The translations under genes were made by a program, and so were the position numbers. Source: an uncultured Lachnospiraceae bacterium (lineage in GTDB: Bacteria > Bacillota > Clostridia > Lachnospirales > Lachnospiraceae). Taken from it: a stretch of DNA of 22,853 bases. The stretch spans positions 1-22,853 of the forward strand of contig CAJUKA010000066.1 in NCBI GenBank assembly GCA_910586585.1. Reading direction: 5' to 3'. Under the pieces are notes generated by a model. The model had not been told where the DNA came from, ran no database searches, and saw only the letters and a list, made by a program, of their open reading frames with translations. This document shows positions 22,180-22,853 of the stretch, in pieces; the stretch's first letter is position 1, and each line of letters starts with the position of its first letter.

Positions 22180-22853
22180 CTACCTCGCCCCTTTATCCTT
22201 TTGCCTTGCCTGATGCTCTCGTCTGCTTTCCCTTTCTTTTACCTCATGCTGTTTCTGTCTAAGCCGTTCTTTTATGCTCATGATATCGTTTGCTTTTTCT
22301 CCGTGAATTTTCTCATACTCCGCACGAGCTGCCTGATACTCAAGATTCTCTCTCTTTGATGCATCAAATTCCCTATAGAATGCCTGAACAGAGTCAAAGT
22401 TATATTCTTTCACGATGGATGAAAGCCGCTTTTTCATATTGGCAATCTGGTTGTCGATACTGTCAATCTCCTGCTGTAATTCCTTCCGTCTTCCACCCTT
22501 AAAGATACCCATACATTCGGATAATTCCTTTTTCAGCTTATCGCGCTTTTTCTCACGCTCAAAAATTGCTTTATTCTGCTCTTTGAGCTTACTGTCAATC
22601 TCTTTCAGAAGGGGATATTTACTTGCGAGTACGGAAGGTTTTGGTTGCGGCGGTCTTTCTGTTTCCAACCTATTTGTTTCGGCAGGAACAGATTTTTGTT
22701 CTGCTTTTATCTGTTCGATTATAGATTTTTTGACTGTGACAGTATTTTTCTGCTGTGACTGTTCTGCTTTATTCTGCATATCCGTTTCTTGGCGCAGATT
22801 AACAGAAAATGGTATCTTTTTCTTTTCCTGCTGAGTCGCCGAACCAGCTTTTA
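22180..22853 (-). CDS. C-terminal part of a MobA/MobL-type relaxase (5' end beyond the window)
   Basis: The reading frame stays open past the ATG at 22779 to the window edge, so the visible 224 or so codons are the tail of a larger protein. It is rich in Lys, Glu, Gln and Arg. After a proline-containing linker, a long coiled coil runs through ASKYPLLKEIDSKLKEQ, KKELSECMGIFKGGRRKELQQ and IDNQIANMKKRLSS, then YNFDSVQAFYREFDASKRENLEYQAARAEYEK, and it ends in a charged RQKDKGAR. I recognise this tail from mobilization relaxases of clostridial integrative or plasmid elements. The catalytic histidine and tyrosine region is not in view, so the relaxase call is by tail similarity only. The gene marks a mobile element next to the B12 locus. 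Confidence 0.6.
   Translation of the reverse strand, partial: KAGSATQQEKKKIPFSVNLRQETDMQNKAEQSQQKNTVTVKKSIIEQIKAEQKSVPAETNRLETERPPQPKPSVLASKYPLLKEIDSKLKEQNKAIFEREKKRDKLKKELSECMGIFKGGRRKELQQEIDSIDNQIANMKKRLSSIVKEYNFDSVQAFYREFDASKRENLEYQAARAEYEKIHGEKANDIMSIKERLRQKQHEVKERESRREHQARQKDKGAR

Noticed and set aside
1..22853. CRISPR arrays, tRNA or rRNA genes, insertion sequence transposases
   Set aside because: I saw no regular spaced repeats, no cloverleaf or rRNA-like conserved stretches, and no transposase motifs.

Overview
The window is a low-GC Firmicutes-type chromosomal segment. Short overlapping genes, AGGAGG-type ribosome binding sites, lipoprotein signals and protein flavour suggest an anaerobic gut clostridium of the Lachnospiraceae kind; that placement is inference. 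Nearly everything is on the minus strand and reads from right to left. All gene calls below rest on reading motifs by eye, without database searches.

Right edge (about 22853 to 21300). The C-terminal part of a relaxase-like mobilization protein runs off the edge, so a mobile element or its remnant adjoins the locus. Next comes a 230-residue protein with its own extended -10 promoter. It resembles the reactivation domain of B12-dependent methionine synthase and ends in a four-cysteine cluster.

Control region (21300 to 20727). A TTGACA-N17-TATACC promoter, a cobalamin riboswitch with a clear B12 box, a branched RNA leader, an intrinsic terminator and two further inverted repeats precede a 20-gene unit. 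This is the layout of a B12-repressed operon controlled by transcription attenuation.

Operon. The first five genes act at the cell surface: a lipoprotein form of the CbiK cobalt chelatase, a lipoprotein with two NEAT-like beta domains, and a BtuF/BtuC/BtuD-type ABC importer. The late and lower-ligand steps follow: cobQ, cobT, cobU, cobS, a second short CobU-like gene, cobC, cbiB and cobD. Then come the corrin-ring genes of the anaerobic route: cbiC, cbiD, cbiF, cbiG, cbiH, a three-domain CbiJ-CbiE-CbiT fusion and cbiA. A small cysteine-rich protein gene closes the unit, followed by an intrinsic terminator.

Together the genes would convert cobalt-precorrin-3 to cobalamin and import a corrinoid or related tetrapyrrole. 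cbiL, the precorrin-2 supply genes, and a corrinoid adenosyltransferase are not in the window. The least ordinary parts are the surface chelatase/NEAT-like/importer module, the short second CobU, the triple fusion, and several long inverted repeats in otherwise tight gene junctions.
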